Source of the DNA: Flavobacteriaceae bacterium UBA3078
GTDB taxonomy: Bacteria > Bacteroidota > Bacteroidia > Flavobacteriales > Flavobacteriaceae
Direction of reading: 5' to 3'
DNA length: 6,888 bases
NCBI GenBank assembly: GCA_002366675.1
Contig: DFBO01000013.1
Location: 1-6,888, forward strand
Below are positions 5,852 to 6,888 of the stretch, one piece after another (the stretch's first letter is position 1; each line of letters begins with the position of its first letter). The translations under genes and the position numbers were made by a program. The notes under the pieces were generated by a model. The model had not been told where the DNA came from, ran no database searches, and saw nothing but the letters and a program-made list of their open reading frames with translations.

Positions 5852-6888
5852 CTAATATTTAATCCACTTTAGTAGTTCTCTATAAGTTGGTTTTTTACCA
5901 TACATTAAGATACCAACTCTATATATTTTTGCTGCAAACCATACTGTAAAAATAAAAGTTGCAACTAATAAACTTAATGATAATACTTGTTGCCAAATTG
6001 GTACACCAAATGGTATTCGCATAAGCATAACAACTGGAGATGTTAATGGTATAAACGAAAATACAGTTGATACAGTACCATGTGGATCTTCGATTACAGT
6101 AAAAATACCAATATAAACTGCCAAAATTAATGGCATTAAAATAGGCAGTAAGAATTGCTGAGTATCTGTTTCATTATCTACTGCTGCTCCAATGGCTGCA
6201 TACAAAGAACTATATAACAAATAGCCACCAATAAAAAACAAAATAAATGCAATAATTAAATTAGTAATTGGTAGATTATAAAAAGCATTCATCACATTTT
6301 GAATCTCCATATTCACATCTGGGTTTTGCATGGCTTGGTTTATAATTTCTTGTTGCCCAGATTGTGATTGTGCAAAATCAATACCAAAAACAAATGAGAC
6401 TAAAGTCATTAATATGCCTCCCAGAATAATCCAAATAACAAATTGTGTAATCCCTGCTAATGATGTTCCTATAATTTTACCTAACATCAACTGTATAGGT
6501 TTAACTGACGATATGATTATTTCAATTATACGACTTGTTTTTTCTTCAATAACGCTACGCATAATCATATTACCATAAATAATGATAAACATAAATAATA
6601 AGTAACCTGCTAAACCACCAAAAATTAATTTAACCACACTATCTATCTTAGAAGTTCTTTCTCCTATAAAGCTTTCTTGAGCAATATTTACTCGCATTCT
6701 TGACGCCTTAATTTTTTCTATATCAACTCCTTCAAATTCTAGTTTTAAATCTGTAAGCTGCTTTTCTAACTTACTTTCTAAATCAGACATTAGAGTAAGT
6801 GATGGAGAATCTTCGGAATAAAACTTTATATGTTCACCAACTTGATTGATGTCTTTAAAATTCTCAATATGTAGTAAACCATATTCTT
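5852..6888 (-). CDS. ABC-2 type transporter permease (NatB/YhaP-like), 5' end outside the window
   Basis: The reading frame is open through the right edge, giving at least 344 residues. The ATG at 6790 is internal, because the 32 codons upstream (EYGLLHIENFKD, IKFYSEDSPSLTL) read as coding and continue the extracytoplasmic domain. Judged from related permeases of about 430-440 aa, the first membrane helix and some 90-100 residues lie outside. Numbered from the internal Met, helices lie near 54-77, 103-135, 174-199, 211-233, 240-259 and 266-288. The conserved segment VIEEKTSRIIEIIISSVKP (80-98) after the second helix marks this exporter family. An extracytoplasmic loop at about 138-170 is rich in Q and N. 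The protein ends GKKPTYRELLKWIKY. It would pair with an ATP-binding subunit, probably encoded just upstream beyond the window. The substrate is unknown. It is first in the visible operon, 2 bp ahead of the MscS gene. Confidence 0.92.
   Translation of the reverse strand, partial: EYGLLHIENFKDINQVGEHIKFYSEDSPSLTLMSDLESKLEKQLTDLKLEFEGVDIEKIKASRMRVNIAQESFIGERTSKIDSVVKLIFGGLAGYLLFMFIIIYGNMIMRSVIEEKTSRIIEIIISSVKPIQLMLGKIIGTSLAGITQFVIWIILGGILMTLVSFVFGIDFAQSQSGQQEIINQAMQNPDVNMEIQNVMNAFYNLPITNLIIAFILFFIGGYLLYSSLYAAIGAAVDNETDTQQFLLPILMPLILAVYIGIFTVIEDPHGTVSTVFSFIPLTSPVVMLMRIPFGVPIWQQVLSLSLLVATFIFTVWFAAKIYRVGILMYGKKPTYRELLKWIKY

Noticed and set aside
6330..6578. Plus-strand open frame of 82 codons
   Set aside because: It is antisense to ABC permease helices; the hydrophobic, Ile-rich translation mirrors the membrane segments of the real gene.
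3851..6888. Sigma-54 promoter (TGGCAC-N5-TTGC) within or near the operon
   Set aside because: By eye I found only partial TGGCA matches inside coding sequence without a correctly spaced GC element; the operon's own promoter would lie beyond the right edge.

Overview
The window reads as chromosomal DNA of an AT-rich Bacteroidota, most likely a marine-type Flavobacteriaceae. The protein sequences look like flavobacterial families, starts are preceded by A/T-rich sequence rather than a clear Shine-Dalgarno, and the ABC permease - MscS - sigma-54 activator order is one I recall from that family (recollection, not a search). I see no tRNA, rRNA, insertion sequence, CRISPR array or phage gene. Most of the window is ordinary core-type content.

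Layout. Bases 1-114 hold the 3' end of an unidentified + strand gene. It faces a minus-strand block: a two-TM protein with a PH-like domain (139-630), and 8 bp upstream of it a secreted M28 zinc peptidase (639-2015). After an 81-bp gap comes a PPK2-type polyphosphate kinase (2097-2975), which appears to use a TTG start. A 129-bp divergent spacer separates it from the only complete + strand gene, a small flavodoxin-like NAD(P)H-dependent reductase (3105-3614).

The right half is a tightly packed minus-strand operon, read right to left. It starts with an ABC-2 type exporter permease cut by the window edge (5852-6888), then an MscS-type channel (5019-5849, 2-bp gap), then an NtrC-like response regulator (3851-5014, 4-bp gap). 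The last member is a small gene that overlaps the regulator by ATGA (3595-3854) and carries a frameshift and an in-frame stop. It runs 20 bp antiparallel into the 3' end of the reductase.

How the genes may work together (inference): the right-hand operon links membrane export, osmotic or mechanical relief and a phospho-switchable AAA+ protein, which suggests an envelope-stress unit. The regulator has no DNA-binding domain and a GAFTSA loop in place of GAFTGA, and no partner histidine kinase is visible. The left block is metabolic and degradative: peptide hydrolysis at the envelope and polyphosphate-nucleotide exchange. I found no convincing new system. The items most worth a second look are the broken terminal gene and the regulator's missing domain.
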